A stretch of 64,000 nucleotides of DNA, taken from PSRF01 sp051000815. Lineage in GTDB: Bacteria; Acidobacteriota; Blastocatellia; Pyrinomonadales; Pyrinomonadaceae. The first letter of the stretch is position 1; each line of letters opens with the position of its first letter. The stretch lies in NCBI GenBank assembly GCA_051000815.1, contig JBPCNX010000073.1:62001-126000 (forward strand). The letters are read 5' to 3'. Of this stretch, positions 1-9,605 are shown in pieces. A program made the position numbers and the translations under genes. The notes beneath the pieces were generated by a model that worked only from the letters and a program-made list of their open reading frames with translations, had not been told where the DNA came from and ran no database searches.

Positions 1-1
1 C

Positions 2-1189
2 TTCCCCAAGGATGATATTCGACTAAGCCAGGCCAACGGCTCCGTTGTACTTTCAGGCACAGTGGGCCAGCCGCAATCGGCTCAACAGGCCGATGCGGTG
101 GTCCAGGCCGCAGGCTTCAAGACGGTTAACATGTTGCAGTCTCCTGTTACTGATATGACGCAGATTCAGTTGTCGGTTAGGGTTGCTGAAGTGAGCCGGC
201 AAAAGCTGCGCGAGTTGGGTTCCTCCTACGCCTCTGCTAACAGCACATCTGTATTTGCTTCAGGGGGCGGGCCCGGAACGTTGGGATCTTTGGATAGAAG
301 TAATCCCGGCTCAGTCCTAACTGAGTTTGCCGGGTCGGCTGTCAACCTCTTCCTCTTCAATTCTGGCCTTAACACCGCTGCTTTTATCCGGGCCATGAAA
401 ACCAATGGCGCCTTGCGTGCCTTGGCCGAGCCCAACCTGATTGCCATGAATGGCCAGCAGGCGAGTTTCCTGGCAGGCGGCGAATTTCCGGTGCCAATCG
501 TCCAGGGGGGAAATGGCGGATCGTCAGTGAGCGTTGTATTCAAAGAGTATGGCGTGCGCCTGAATTTCAAACCGACGATTATTGACGAGGACCACATCAG
601 GCTCGAGTTGGAGCCGGAAGTTTCCACCATTGACTTTGCGAATGGCGTGCGTTTCAACGGCTTCGTAATTCCCGCGTTGCGCACGCGACGGGCCAAGACG
701 GGTATCGAGTTGCGCGACGGCCAGAGCTTTGCGCTTGCCGGACTAATGGACAACAACGAAACGCGGACGATCTCAAAAATTCCGCTACTGGGCGATATTC
801 CCATCCTTGGCAACCTGTTTAAGTCGTCATCGTTTCAGAAGCAGGAGTCAGAGTTGATGTTCATCGTCACTGCTGACTTGGTGAAGCCAGTTAATCGCGA
901 CGACTTGCCCAGGCTGAAAGGCATCGACGGGTTGAAGACGGGATCACCCCTCGGCGTCGAACCAAAGGGTGACGGCATTACTGGAAAGAGCGGCTTCTCA
1001 ACAGAGGCAGCTCCAGTAACCGCGCCAGGTGTTGAAACCACACCAAAGACAGTCGTCCCTTCGACAACCGTTGTCGGCGCCGTGACGGACGCCGAAAGCA
1101 AGGACGGCCAGAGCGCTGAGAAGACGGTGAAGGCCACGGTTCCGCAGTCTTTACCGGTACCTACCACCAAAGGCGCCACACCGGAATAA
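2..1189 (+). CDS. cpaC: Tad/Flp pilus outer-membrane secretin (CpaC/RcpA), 5' partial
   Basis: The gene is open to the left edge of the window, so only the last ~395 residues are visible. They begin inside a BON-like segment (ridge of DIRLSQANGSVVLSGTV type), followed by the type II/III secretin core. That core has the usual closing block, with GLMDNNETRTISKIPLLGDI around codon 250 and then LGNLFKS and ELMFIVTADLV. About 100 Thr/Pro/Val-rich residues follow the barrel domain as a tail. In the family, CpaC forms the outer-membrane channel for the Flp pilus. The following genes (TadG, TadE, CpaE, CpaF, TadB, TadC) confirm the assignment. The GTG at 62 is not the real start, because the frame and the BON domain continue upstream. 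Confidence 0.93.
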   Translation, partial: FPKDDIRLSQANGSVVLSGTVGQPQSAQQADAVVQAAGFKTVNMLQSPVTDMTQIQLSVRVAEVSRQKLRELGSSYASANSTSVFASGGGPGTLGSLDRSNPGSVLTEFAGSAVNLFLFNSGLNTAAFIRAMKTNGALRALAEPNLIAMNGQQASFLAGGEFPVPIVQGGNGGSSVSVVFKEYGVRLNFKPTIIDEDHIRLELEPEVSTIDFANGVRFNGFVIPALRTRRAKTGIELRDGQSFALAGLMDNNETRTISKIPLLGDIPILGNLFKSSSFQKQESELMFIVTADLVKPVNRDDLPRLKGIDGLKTGSPLGVEPKGDGITGKSGFSTEAAPVTAPGVETTPKTVVPSTTVVGAVTDAESKDGQSAEKTVKATVPQSLPVPTTKGATPE

Positions 1190-1305
1190 TCCGGATCTAT
1201 CTGGCCCCGATAAATGAGGGTGGTAGTCAAGCGAACACTTTGGCTGCCACCCCCGTCAGTAAAGGGCGAGGCTCGGAGGTGGGCCTCTCAGTGAGGAGCA
1301 GAGCT

Positions 1306-2751
1306 ATGAAGAATAAAAGCGTGGCTGATTTGCGGAAGAACGAACGAGGCAGCGTGCTGGCCTACACAGTGCTCTCTGCTCTCTTTCTTTTCTTTGCTGT
1401 CGGTCTCGGCGTTGACCTGAGTCACCTCTATCTCGCCAAGACGGAGTTGCAAAACACGGCCGATGCCGCTGCGCTCGCGGGCGCGTCCGCTCTGAATCTC
1501 CCAGCCAATCCGGTTCCCACCGCCGTCGATCGCGCCCTCAATGTAATGAACTTGAACAAATATAACTTCAACAACAAGAACTACGTTGCCGTCATGAGTC
1601 TTGCGGGCCAACGCGCGCTGGTACGGTTCGCCGTCAACCTGTCGGAATTTGATAACGGGGGAACTGGTCAGAGCGAAGCAGATGCGATCGGGAATGATCC
1701 CGCCGTGCGATTTATTAAGGTCCTCACACCAGATGTCCCTATCAACATCTTTTTTTCCATTCCGATTCTCGGTTTGACAAGAGATTTGAGCGCAAGCGCC
1801 GTCGCGGGCCTCTCCGTCCCTGGCAACTTGAGCACCTGCATCGCCCCGCTCTCCGCCGTTTCGTGCCCCCCGGGCGATACAACCTGCAGCCTCTGCGACC
1901 CGGGTGACCCGCTCTACCCGAACTGCACGGCAAGTAAATATTGGGGGAAGTGTGCGGGAGCTAACCCGTATGCGATACAAACGTACACAAAACCGGACCC
2001 TGCTGGCGGCCCCGACATCACAACGACATGTGATCCGAAAAGAGAATTCTGTGAGAAGTGCACATATAACATTCGCTCCGGAGCACAGGGTGGCCAAGGG
2101 CCATCGGCTGGCAATTTCCAGGTACTCCGTTGCGCAGGTAACGGAGCGAGCGCAGTGAAAGAAGCGCTGGCCGCTTACGGCACCAACTGTGCCTGCGGTC
2201 GAGTGAGCGCCGACGATGAGGTGGAGACCCAGACCGGCGAACTCGCCGGCGCTGTAAGGGCCGGCCTCAACGTGCGCTTCGATGAATACGGCAACGGGCT
2301 CACCTACGGCCCAACCACGCTGCCCGACTCCAACATCGCTCAAGGGACTTCCACCGGACGTGGCAATAATCAGGTATGGGAGGGGATTAATTGGTCTCAA
2401 TATAAAGCGAACGGAGGGACACCAGCAGATGGCTCTCCCGCCGTCGCGCCGGTTCTGCCGAAACCGGCGCACCGAGATCCAATGCTGGCAAACCGGCGCG
2501 TGCTGGTGATTCCCATAATCGCAATTACCGAATTTACTGACGAGACGGGCAACCAGACCGTCAAGATCGGCAAACTCGGCGGATTCTTCATGCGCTCGCA
2601 GGTAAGCGACGGCACGGGCGGCGACATCCAGGTCGAGTACATCGCCGATGAAATTGTTGGGGTCATCGGATACGACCCGAACGACACCAACGTAACCAAC
2701 ATTGTGACGCCCGTCCTCTACCGCATGTGTGACACGCCCTGCGTCAGGTAA
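1306..2751 (+). CDS. TadG-like pilus assembly protein with N-terminal membrane anchor
   Basis: 481-residue protein. The start is set at the ATG at 1306, which has GAGGAG seven bases upstream; an in-frame start at 1240 would add an unsupported leader. Residues ~10-45 carry the RGSVLAYTVLSALFLFFAVG anchor, and then LQNTADAAALAGASAL, the hallmark of TadG/TadE-type proteins. The rest is a large extracytoplasmic domain rich in paired cysteines (a CSLCDPGD/CEKCTYN stretch near the middle), suggesting disulfides. It lies four bases from the next TadE-like gene. Its role as a Tad minor pseudopilin or surface component is inferred from family and context; no MIDAS motif is obvious. Confidence 0.85.
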   Translation: MKNKSVADLRKNERGSVLAYTVLSALFLFFAVGLGVDLSHLYLAKTELQNTADAAALAGASALNLPANPVPTAVDRALNVMNLNKYNFNNKNYVAVMSLAGQRALVRFAVNLSEFDNGGTGQSEADAIGNDPAVRFIKVLTPDVPINIFFSIPILGLTRDLSASAVAGLSVPGNLSTCIAPLSAVSCPPGDTTCSLCDPGDPLYPNCTASKYWGKCAGANPYAIQTYTKPDPAGGPDITTTCDPKREFCEKCTYNIRSGAQGGQGPSAGNFQVLRCAGNGASAVKEALAAYGTNCACGRVSADDEVETQTGELAGAVRAGLNVRFDEYGNGLTYGPTTLPDSNIAQGTSTGRGNNQVWEGINWSQYKANGGTPADGSPAVAPVLPKPAHRDPMLANRRVLVIPIIAITEFTDETGNQTVKIGKLGGFFMRSQVSDGTGGDIQVEYIADEIVGVIGYDPNDTNVTNIVTPVLYRMCDTPCVR

Positions 2752-2754
2752 GCC

Positions 2755-3261
2755 ATGAAAGTGAGTCCAGTAATGATTCAGAGACTGCTTCGCTTTGCTC
2801 GCCGGGAAAACGGCGCGGCGCTGGCTGAACTTGCCATCCTTGTGCCGTTCCTCGTAATCATGCTGGCCGCAGTCGCAGAGGTCGGGCGCTTCTTTCAGAC
2901 CTACACCGCGCTCGCCAAATCGACTCGCGCTTCAGCCCGCTACCTGTCAAACCATACCTTTGACATCGATGAGCAGAATAGGGCAAAGGCTTTGGTCGTT
3001 TGCGGCAAGCTGGCCTGCACTCCGGGTGAAGAGTTGGTCGATGGTATTGATGAGACCAACGTCTGTATCGAATATCAATTTCCCGCCGGCTCGCCGAAGC
3101 CGGAGACCGTCAAAGTTAGTATTCCGCGCACTGCAGGCTGCGCCACCCCCTACAACTTCACGCCGATTTTCGACATCGGCGCGCTGCTTAACAGCTCTTT
3201 TTCGCTGGACGTTCCTGGGATGATTAGCCCGAGCACCACGATGTATTACATGGTCGAGTAG
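2755..3261 (+). CDS. TadE-like minor pseudopilin
   Basis: 168-residue protein starting three bases after the TadG-like stop. After a short basic leader, ENGAALAELAILVPFLVIML (about residues 18-37) matches the TadE signature: a glycine followed by A-x-x-E and a hydrophobic helix. The remainder is a small periplasmic domain with a few cysteines. TadE-like proteins are prepilin-like and are processed by a TadV-type peptidase; no such peptidase gene is visible here. It is co-directional with, and tightly spaced to, the Tad genes. Confidence 0.85.
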   Translation: MKVSPVMIQRLLRFARRENGAALAELAILVPFLVIMLAAVAEVGRFFQTYTALAKSTRASARYLSNHTFDIDEQNRAKALVVCGKLACTPGEELVDGIDETNVCIEYQFPAGSPKPETVKVSIPRTAGCATPYNFTPIFDIGALLNSSFSLDVPGMISPSTTMYYMVE

Positions 3262-3292
3262 CCGCGCATGCGGCTGGAGTTCGAAAAAAGAC

Positions 3293-3829
3293 ATGATAGG
3301 AAAAGGTTTCAGACAGGACGAGCGCGGGACTACGATCGCCGAGTTTGCGGTTGTAGCCGGGGTGTTCTTCATGATCATTTTCGGAATCATGGAATTTGGT
3401 CGTCTGCTCTACACGCACAATGCCCTGACTGATGCGGCCCGGCGTGGGGCGCGTTACGCTGTCATCAACGAGGCCGAAGTTGACACGACTGCTACTTCGC
3501 CCAAAGATCTGAACTCAACATGCGTCAAGAATGTGGTCATTTATGGGGAGACTCATATCGGCCCAAGACCAGGTTGCGCTCCGATCGGACCACCCTTAAT
3601 CAATGGTCTCGAGACGGCGCTGATCGAGACTGAATTCACTGGAGCTGATCTTGATGGTGTCCCAAGTACCCCGAATCCTTATGGTACAAACCTGGGCACC
3701 GCTACCGTAACCATTAGAAACTTCACATTCAATTTGAGCATTCCATTACTTGCTCGGCCGCTAACGATGCCTATCTATACGACGACGCTGACGGCTGAGA
3801 GCGCGGGCTACGAACCGGATCCTCTTTAA
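3293..3829 (+). CDS. Second TadE-like minor pseudopilin
   Basis: 178-residue protein. ERGTTIAEFAVVAGVFFMII near residues 10-29 is the TadE prepilin-like motif, followed by FGRLLYTHNALTDAARRGAR, which is also typical (helix plus A-x-R-x-x-A-R). The C-terminal domain is small and extracytoplasmic. It sits 31 bp after the first TadE-like gene, so this operon has a TadG-TadE-TadE arrangement. The two TadE-like proteins differ outside the helix and are not recent duplicates. Confidence 0.86.
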   Translation: MIGKGFRQDERGTTIAEFAVVAGVFFMIIFGIMEFGRLLYTHNALTDAARRGARYAVINEAEVDTTATSPKDLNSTCVKNVVIYGETHIGPRPGCAPIGPPLINGLETALIETEFTGADLDGVPSTPNPYGTNLGTATVTIRNFTFNLSIPLLARPLTMPIYTTTLTAESAGYEPDPL

Positions 3830-3876
3830 TAGCAATAACAAGGTTCGGGGCCAGATACAACAAGGGATCAATCGCA

Positions 3877-5121
3877 ATGAAACGAACGCTAACATTCATA
3901 ATTTTGTGCAAAGACCCGGTCGACTCGAAAGAGATGGGCCGAGCGCTGAGCAGCCACGCCGGCGCCAGCCTTTTGATGATCAGCGACGATGCCGAGCAGG
4001 TCTTTACCGAGACCGTACGCCTGCATCCTTCGGCAGTTATCATTAACCTGGCCCACATGGGCGAGCCGGGGCTAAAACTCGTGCAGCGCATCGGTGTCGA
4101 ATGCCCGGCGACGGCGGTTATCTGTGCTTCGAGAGACTCTTCGCCCGATCTTATTCTGCGCAGCATGCGCTCAGGGGCGCGCGACTTTTTGCGACTGCCC
4201 ATAATTGAAGAAGAATTGACAACAGTCATCGAGCGCACGGCAGACTTTTCGGTAGCCCACGCCGATGACGAACCCAAGAAGAGGGGACGGGCCATTGCCG
4301 TCTTCTCAAGCAAAGGCGGTTGCGGCTGCTCTCTCATCGCCACAAATCTCGCGCTGGTGCAGTCTGCACCGACCGTATTGCTTGATCTTAATTTGCAGTC
4401 AGGCGATCTGGAGCTGATGCTGGGCCTAAAGCCCAAGTTTTCCCTGGCTGACGTCATCGAGAATCGCGAGCGACTTGATGACGCGCTACTGGCCAGCTAC
4501 TTAACGCCACACTCGAAAAACCTCTCCCTCCTGGCAGCACCTATCAAGGCCGAGAGCGCCGAAGACATCGAGCCCAAACATATTTATGAGATCATGGAAC
4601 TGCTCCGCAATCGTTTCGATTCGGTAATCATAGACACCCCGCACAGCTTTGACGCAGTTACCATTTCCGCACTCGACCATGCCGATCAAATTTTGGTGGT
4701 CCTGACGCTTGAAATTCATGCAATCCGCAGCACGCGCAGAGCTTTGGAGATCTTCGACCGCTTGGGCTATCCGCGGAAGAAGATTCGCCTCGTCGTCAAC
4801 CGGTGGAGCAAAAACATAGAGCTGAACCAGAAGCAGGTCGAAGATTTCCTCGGAGAACGAGTGGTCGGCTTTATTCAGAGCGACTATCGTGCAGCGGTAA
4901 ATTCCATAAATCTGGGGCAGCCACTCCTCCAATCAGCTCCGGCTTCCAAAGTTGCGGCAGACCTGCGACAAATTGCCGCGAAGCTTTTTGAAGGCAAGGT
5001 GGATCAGAGCGCTCCGATAGCGGACAGCAAGCGCTCCTTTAACACGATATTTCGCCGCCAGCCGTCCACTATGGAAGACTTTGGCTTAAATGCGGCGCTC
5101 GAAAAGGTGAGCATTGGTTAG
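3877..5121 (+). CDS. cpaE: CpaE/TadZ-like pilus localisation ATPase
   Basis: 414-residue protein. An N-terminal receiver-like domain (~1-125) precedes a MinD/ParA-type ATPase. The P-loop region near residue 145 reads SSKGGCGCSLIATNLA: the signature lysine of the deviant Walker A motif is present, but the usual GKT lysine is cysteine, as expected for TadZ/CpaE proteins, which often lack it. Further MinD-like motifs are LLDLNLQSGDLELMLG and VIIDTPHSFD. Family role: positions the Tad machine at the cell pole or a focus. It is followed 52 bp later by cpaF. Confidence 0.9.
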   Translation: MKRTLTFIILCKDPVDSKEMGRALSSHAGASLLMISDDAEQVFTETVRLHPSAVIINLAHMGEPGLKLVQRIGVECPATAVICASRDSSPDLILRSMRSGARDFLRLPIIEEELTTVIERTADFSVAHADDEPKKRGRAIAVFSSKGGCGCSLIATNLALVQSAPTVLLDLNLQSGDLELMLGLKPKFSLADVIENRERLDDALLASYLTPHSKNLSLLAAPIKAESAEDIEPKHIYEIMELLRNRFDSVIIDTPHSFDAVTISALDHADQILVVLTLEIHAIRSTRRALEIFDRLGYPRKKIRLVVNRWSKNIELNQKQVEDFLGERVVGFIQSDYRAAVNSINLGQPLLQSAPASKVAADLRQIAAKLFEGKVDQSAPIADSKRSFNTIFRRQPSTMEDFGLNAALEKVSIG

Positions 5122-5173
5122 CCAGAAAGAGGACGCGAATTAAGTATATAGAGAACCCGAAGGACATATCGAT

Positions 5174-6508
5174 ATGGCATTACGTGAACGACTAGTTAGA
5201 GACAATGGCATCAGCGCAGCCCCGACTGACGACCTGATTAGCAATCAGCAGGGCTTTCAGGACATGAAATCCCGTCTCCACCGGATGCTTATCAACCGGA
5301 TGGATTTGACGAAGCTGGGCCAGTTGGAACCCGAGCAACTGCACGAAGAAGTTGCCCGCCTGGCCACGAGTCTGCTGGCCATGGAAGACACGCCGCTTTC
5401 GACTGTCGAACGTGAGCGGCTGATTCACGAAGTAAGGCACGAACTATTCGGCCTGGGGCCGCTCGAGCAATTACTTGCCGATTCGTCAATCTCCGACATT
5501 CTGGTCAATTCACCGTACAACATTTACATCGAGCGGGGCGGCAAGCTCGAGCGCACTAATATTGAGTTTAAGGATAACGAACATCTGATGCGCGTCATCG
5601 AGCGCATCGTTTCTTCGGTCGGTCGCCGCATCGACGAATCTTCGCCGATGGTTGATGCGCGCTTGAAGGATGGCTCGCGCGTGAACGCCATCATTCCGCC
5701 GCTCTCGCTGGATGGGCCGGTGCTCTCGATTCGCCGTTTCGGCGCCGAACCGTTGCGGATGGACAGGCTAATCGAAAAGCAGGCCCTCACCCCTGACATG
5801 GCCCAGATGTTTGAGATGTGCGTGCATGCCCGTTTGAACGTTCTTATTTCCGGCGGTACCGGCGCCGGAAAGACAACCTTACTCAATGCGCTCTCCGCTT
5901 ACATACCTTTCGATGAACGCGTGGTTACAATCGAGGACTCAGCAGAATTGCAGATGCAGCAGCCACACGTGGTAAGGCTCGAAACTCGGCCGCCGAATAT
6001 TGAAGGTAAGGGCGAGGTCACCCAGCGCGACCTGGTAAAAAATGCCCTGCGTATGAGACCCGACAGAATAGTTATTGGTGAAGTCCGAGGCGGAGAAGCC
6101 ATCGACATGCTCCAGGCCATGAATACAGGCCACGACGGATCTCTGACTACTGTTCACGCCAATACCTCGCGGGATGCACTCGCTCGCCTTGAGACGATGA
6201 TCCAGATGACCGGCATGCGGCTTTCTGATCGAGCGATGCGTCAGCAGATCGCCTCCGCTCTTAATTTGGTGATCCAGGTGGCGCGACTTTCCGACGGCAC
6301 TCGCCGAATAACCGCCATCTCCGAGATCACCGGCATGGAAGGTGAAACGATCTCCATGCAGGATGTCTTCATCTACGAGCGAAAAGGGATTGATAAGGAT
6401 GGCCGAGTGATCGGTCGCTTCCGCCCCACCGGGGTGCGCCCGCGTTTCGCCGAACGACTCAAACTCTACGGCATGCAACTGCCACGCTCGTTTTTCGAGG
6501 AGGCTTAG
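5174..6508 (+). CDS. cpaF: Tad pilus assembly/retraction ATPase CpaF (TadA)
   Basis: 444-residue type II/IV secretion ATPase. Walker A GGTGAGKTT lies near residues 227-235, and the Walker B/Asp-His-box region with IVIGEVRGGEAIDMLQAMNT then SLTTVHANTSRDALARLETM lies near 300-335. The N-terminal domain (FGLGPLEQLLADSSISDILV) is the standard CpaF N1 fold. Length matches the family. It is the single bifunctional motor of Tad pili, working on the TadB/TadC membrane platform encoded immediately downstream (5 bp gap to tadB). Confidence 0.95.
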   Translation: MALRERLVRDNGISAAPTDDLISNQQGFQDMKSRLHRMLINRMDLTKLGQLEPEQLHEEVARLATSLLAMEDTPLSTVERERLIHEVRHELFGLGPLEQLLADSSISDILVNSPYNIYIERGGKLERTNIEFKDNEHLMRVIERIVSSVGRRIDESSPMVDARLKDGSRVNAIIPPLSLDGPVLSIRRFGAEPLRMDRLIEKQALTPDMAQMFEMCVHARLNVLISGGTGAGKTTLLNALSAYIPFDERVVTIEDSAELQMQQPHVVRLETRPPNIEGKGEVTQRDLVKNALRMRPDRIVIGEVRGGEAIDMLQAMNTGHDGSLTTVHANTSRDALARLETMIQMTGMRLSDRAMRQQIASALNLVIQVARLSDGTRRITAISEITGMEGETISMQDVFIYERKGIDKDGRVIGRFRPTGVRPRFAERLKLYGMQLPRSFFEEA

Positions 6509-6513
6509 CCCTT

Positions 6514-7482
6514 ATGCTTTGGATTCCATTTTTCGTCTTTCTTACCGGTCTGTTCCTGACTTTCGCGCTGTATCTGTTTACGTCGCGCAGTTCGGACGCC
6601 AAACGCGCCCGTCTTGACGAGCGGCTTGCAGACGCCATTCGCAGCTCCGCTCATTCCAGCGACCTCGACGTGCAGCTGGCCCGCCAGGAATTGCTGAGCG
6701 AGATCCCCTGGATGAACAGGTGGCTGACCAAGCTTCAGGCGAGCTCTCGCCTCAAGAAAATGATCGATCAAGCGGATGTCAACATTACGGTGATGCGGCT
6801 GGTGTTGTTCTCGGCGACTGCCGGTGTGCTTGCTTACCTTGCAGTCTCGATGATCAGCGAAACGCGCCTTCTCATGATGGTTTTTGGCATCATCGCCGCA
6901 TTGCTGCCGTTCGCCCACATATACATGAAGCGGAAGAAGCGGCTGCATAAGTTTCTCCAACTCTTACCCGACGCGCTCGATCTGATGAGCCGTGGCTTGT
7001 CAGCAGGCCATGCGTTCACTGAGGCTCTCCAGATGGTATCAACCGAGATGCCCGAACCGATCGCTTCGGAGTTTCGCAAGACCTACGATGAGCAGAATCT
7101 CGGTCTCTCACTGAAGCTGGCACTCGACAACCTGGTGGAGCGTGTGCCTTTGCTCGACCTGCGCATGTGCGTCACGGCCGTCATGATTCAACGTGAAACG
7201 GGCGGTAATCTTTCAGAGTTGCTCGAGAAAGTGGCCCATACGATTCGCGAGCGTTTCCGGATCATGGAAGACCTGAAAACTTTGACTTTGAGCTCACGGT
7301 GGTCGGCTTGGCTGCTCTGCGCGCTACCGATCTTGCTCGCGATTTACATATCCATGATGAACCCGGGTTACATGGATGTGATGTGGCGTGATCCGCGCGG
7401 GCACAAACTCCTTGCCATTGCCGCTATCATGCAGGTTCTCGGTATGCTGATGGTCCAGAAGATTATGAAGATTAAGATCTGA
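6514..7482 (+). CDS. tadB: Tad pilus inner-membrane platform protein TadB
   Basis: 322-residue membrane protein of the type II secretion F family. One helix lies at the extreme N terminus, a pair near residues 90-130 and a pair at the C terminus. The GspF domain in the middle contains LPDALDLMSRGLSAGHAFTE and VMIQRETGGNLSELLEKVAH, both hallmark TadB segments. It begins five bases after the cpaF stop. It pairs with TadC to form the platform through which CpaF drives pilin assembly. Confidence 0.93.
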   Translation: MLWIPFFVFLTGLFLTFALYLFTSRSSDAKRARLDERLADAIRSSAHSSDLDVQLARQELLSEIPWMNRWLTKLQASSRLKKMIDQADVNITVMRLVLFSATAGVLAYLAVSMISETRLLMMVFGIIAALLPFAHIYMKRKKRLHKFLQLLPDALDLMSRGLSAGHAFTEALQMVSTEMPEPIASEFRKTYDEQNLGLSLKLALDNLVERVPLLDLRMCVTAVMIQRETGGNLSELLEKVAHTIRERFRIMEDLKTLTLSSRWSAWLLCALPILLAIYISMMNPGYMDVMWRDPRGHKLLAIAAIMQVLGMLMVQKIMKIKI

Positions 7483-7491
7483 ACGTTTCGC

Positions 7492-7524
7492 AAGCGCGCC
7501 TTTCCACCATCTTGGGGCGCGCTT
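7492..7524 (+). other. Stem-loop between tadB and tadC
   Basis: A perfect 9-bp stem (AAGCGCGCC at 7492-7500 pairing with GGCGCGCTT at 7516-7524) closes a 15-nt loop. It begins 10 nt after the tadB stop and ends 25 nt before tadC. No T-run follows, so it is not a simple intrinsic terminator. A role in mRNA processing or stability is inference. Confidence 0.45.
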
Positions 7525-7549
7525 AGTTAGACTGCCGACAGGTGAAACT

Positions 7550-8488
7550 ATGTTAATAATTTCAGTCTCCACATTCGTTTGCATAGCTTTCGGCGTCATG
7601 GCCCTCTACTGGCTAATGTTTCGTCCCGCAAGCGCAACCGCGGAGCGCCTACGGAATCTCGAGGACCCCCGGTCAGGCGCTGGCACCCAGAGCATCGAGC
7701 CTAATACCGCCGCCTCGCTAGCCGAGCGGCTCGCCGAACCCCTCAGCAGGCTCGTGCCCCCTTCCGCGGCCGGCGCCAAAAAGTTGCAGAAGGATTTGAT
7801 GCAGGCGGGCTATCGCTCAGCTTCGGCGACCGCTATCTACCGGATGGTGCAGCTGGTACTAATGTTTGCTTTCCCGGGACTCATAATCTTGGGCTGGATG
7901 TCAATGGCGCGCCCGCTCAATGGCGCGCTCGTTCCGGCCCTCAGCGCCCTGGGCGCCGGTTTCATCCTGCCGCGCTTCATGCTCAATCGCATGATCAAGA
8001 GCCGCCAGCTCCGGATCACCTGGGGACTCGCCGATGCGCTTGATTTGATGGTCATCACAATGGAGGCCGGACTCGGCTTAAACGCCGCTATGCTCCGGGT
8101 GTGTGATGAGTTAAAGGATGTTCGTCCCGATATCAGCAAAGAATTCGAGCTGTGCAACCTTGAGATCCGCGTCGGCCGTGAGCGCAGCGAAGCGCTCCGT
8201 AATCTTGCTGATCGAACAGGCGTCGAGGATCTAAATAGCCTCGTTGCTATGCTTATTCAGGCGGATCGCTTCGGCACATCCATCGCCCGAGCGGTGCGCG
8301 TTTATTCAGATAGTTTGCGCACCAAAAGGCGGCAGCGTGCCGAGCAGGCAGCGCAAAAGGCGGCTTTCAAGCTTTTACTTCCTCTCGGCGCGCTTCTCTT
8401 TCCCACGATGTTTATTGTGATTCTCGGTCCTGCCCTGCTTAATATTTCCGATATGTTGGGCGGCGGCGTCGGATTCAGTGGTAAGTAA
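7550..8488 (+). CDS. tadC: Tad pilus inner-membrane platform protein TadC
   Basis: 312-residue membrane protein, the second GspF-family platform subunit. Hydrophobic helices lie at the N terminus, near residues 100-140 and at the C terminus (LPLGALLFPTMFIVILGPAL). The GspF core contains LADALDLMVITMEAGLGLNA and LVAMLIQADRFGTSIARAVR, which are diagnostic of TadC. It is the usual partner of the preceding TadB; the 67-bp spacer between them holds a stem-loop. Confidence 0.93.
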   Translation: MLIISVSTFVCIAFGVMALYWLMFRPASATAERLRNLEDPRSGAGTQSIEPNTAASLAERLAEPLSRLVPPSAAGAKKLQKDLMQAGYRSASATAIYRMVQLVLMFAFPGLIILGWMSMARPLNGALVPALSALGAGFILPRFMLNRMIKSRQLRITWGLADALDLMVITMEAGLGLNAAMLRVCDELKDVRPDISKEFELCNLEIRVGRERSEALRNLADRTGVEDLNSLVAMLIQADRFGTSIARAVRVYSDSLRTKRRQRAEQAAQKAAFKLLLPLGALLFPTMFIVILGPALLNISDMLGGGVGFSGK

Positions 8489-8499
8489 GGAGTTTCTGC

Positions 8500-9564
8500 A
8501 TGCTAAAACGCACTTTTTTGGTTTTGTTTTTGGCGGCAACACTTGTTTTTGGTATTAGCGGTCTGCGCTCAGCCCAGACCATTGTCTTAAGTGACGAGGA
8601 AGTTGTGACGCTTAACCAAGCGGACGGCTCCCTCGCTGAGGCAGGAGCAAAACAGGGCCGCGGCAACGGGTTTCTTCGCGTCCTGAAAGCGCCATTTAAA
8701 GCAATTGGACGGCTCTTTGGGCGAGGAAAGAAAGATGACAACAAGCTTCACCGCCTTTCACAAAATGACGTAAAGCACTTCGAGTCAGCGAAGTTAACGC
8801 GAGTCGTAGATGCGGTTGAAGCTGCTCCCGGAACCGCGTCAGCCGCGGAAATGGGTCCTGAAGAACGGATCGAACACGGTCGAAATCTACTAAACAGCGA
8901 CAAGCTTAACGAGGCAATTGCGGAACTCTCACTTGCAGCTTCAACGGATCCGAAATTGGCTGAAGCTCATAACCTTCTCGGTGTTGCTTACCACCGCAAG
9001 GGTATGAGAGAACTGGCGCGCAAGTCTTTCGAAACTTCATTGGAGCTTGATAAGAAGAACCCTCAAACCCTAAACAATCTTGGCTACCTCCTCTATGACG
9101 AGAGCGACTACAAAGGGGCACTGGATCGGCTAAAGAAAGCCGCCCGACTTGCTCCCAACGACCCTCGCATACTAAATAATCTGGCCCTGACCCAATCCCA
9201 GCTTGGCAAGTTCGATGACGCTTACAAAAACTTTGCCAGAGCGGGCGGGGAAATCGAGGGCCGTCTAAACGTAGCTAACCGACTTGAGATCGCCGGCCGG
9301 TCAGATGAGGCGCGACAACACTACGAAGCCGCCCGCTTGCATGCCGAAGCCACTCAGAAAGCCAATCCCGATTTTCAGGCAATCACTGTGGTGATGGAGA
9401 TCGAGAACGGGCGCGTCAAATACGCTTCCGTGCCTAATCGGCGTCCGGGCCTTGCTGCCTATGAAGCTACAGCGATTCGGATCGCGCGCGGCCGCCGCTA
9501 CGCAGCCAACAAGAACGGGCAGGACTCGATAACAGTCAAAGTCAACTCTGTACCAGCTTCGTAA
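8500..9564 (+). CDS. Exported TPR protein at the end of the Tad operon (TadD-like)
   Basis: 354-residue protein starting at an ATG with AAGGAG upstream, 11 bp after tadC. A signal peptide covers about residues 1-26. A basic stretch follows, then at least three TPR units (~125-250: LAEAHNLLGVAYHRKGMREL, NPQTLNNLGYLLYDESDYKG, DPRILNNLALTQSQLGKFDD). The C-terminal ~70 residues form a separate small domain I do not recognise. Position and TPR content match TadD, the Tad pilotin-like lipoprotein, but no lipobox is evident, so the name is tentative. Confidence 0.75.
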   Translation: MLKRTFLVLFLAATLVFGISGLRSAQTIVLSDEEVVTLNQADGSLAEAGAKQGRGNGFLRVLKAPFKAIGRLFGRGKKDDNKLHRLSQNDVKHFESAKLTRVVDAVEAAPGTASAAEMGPEERIEHGRNLLNSDKLNEAIAELSLAASTDPKLAEAHNLLGVAYHRKGMRELARKSFETSLELDKKNPQTLNNLGYLLYDESDYKGALDRLKKAARLAPNDPRILNNLALTQSQLGKFDDAYKNFARAGGEIEGRLNVANRLEIAGRSDEARQHYEAARLHAEATQKANPDFQAITVVMEIENGRVKYASVPNRRPGLAAYEATAIRIARGRRYAANKNGQDSITVKVNSVPAS

Positions 9565-9605
9565 GCTGGAGAACCGTGGATCAGTAACACACATGGAATA
9601 AAAAG

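Noticed and set aside
1240..1305. Upstream start for the TadG-like gene
   Set aside because: The in-frame leader has no ribosome site, while the ATG at 1306 has GAGGAG at good spacing and gives the usual short basic N terminus.
2397..2702. Long minus-strand frames opposite the TadG-like and other genes
   Set aside because: They are antisense shadows of well-supported genes, with no domain or ribosome site.
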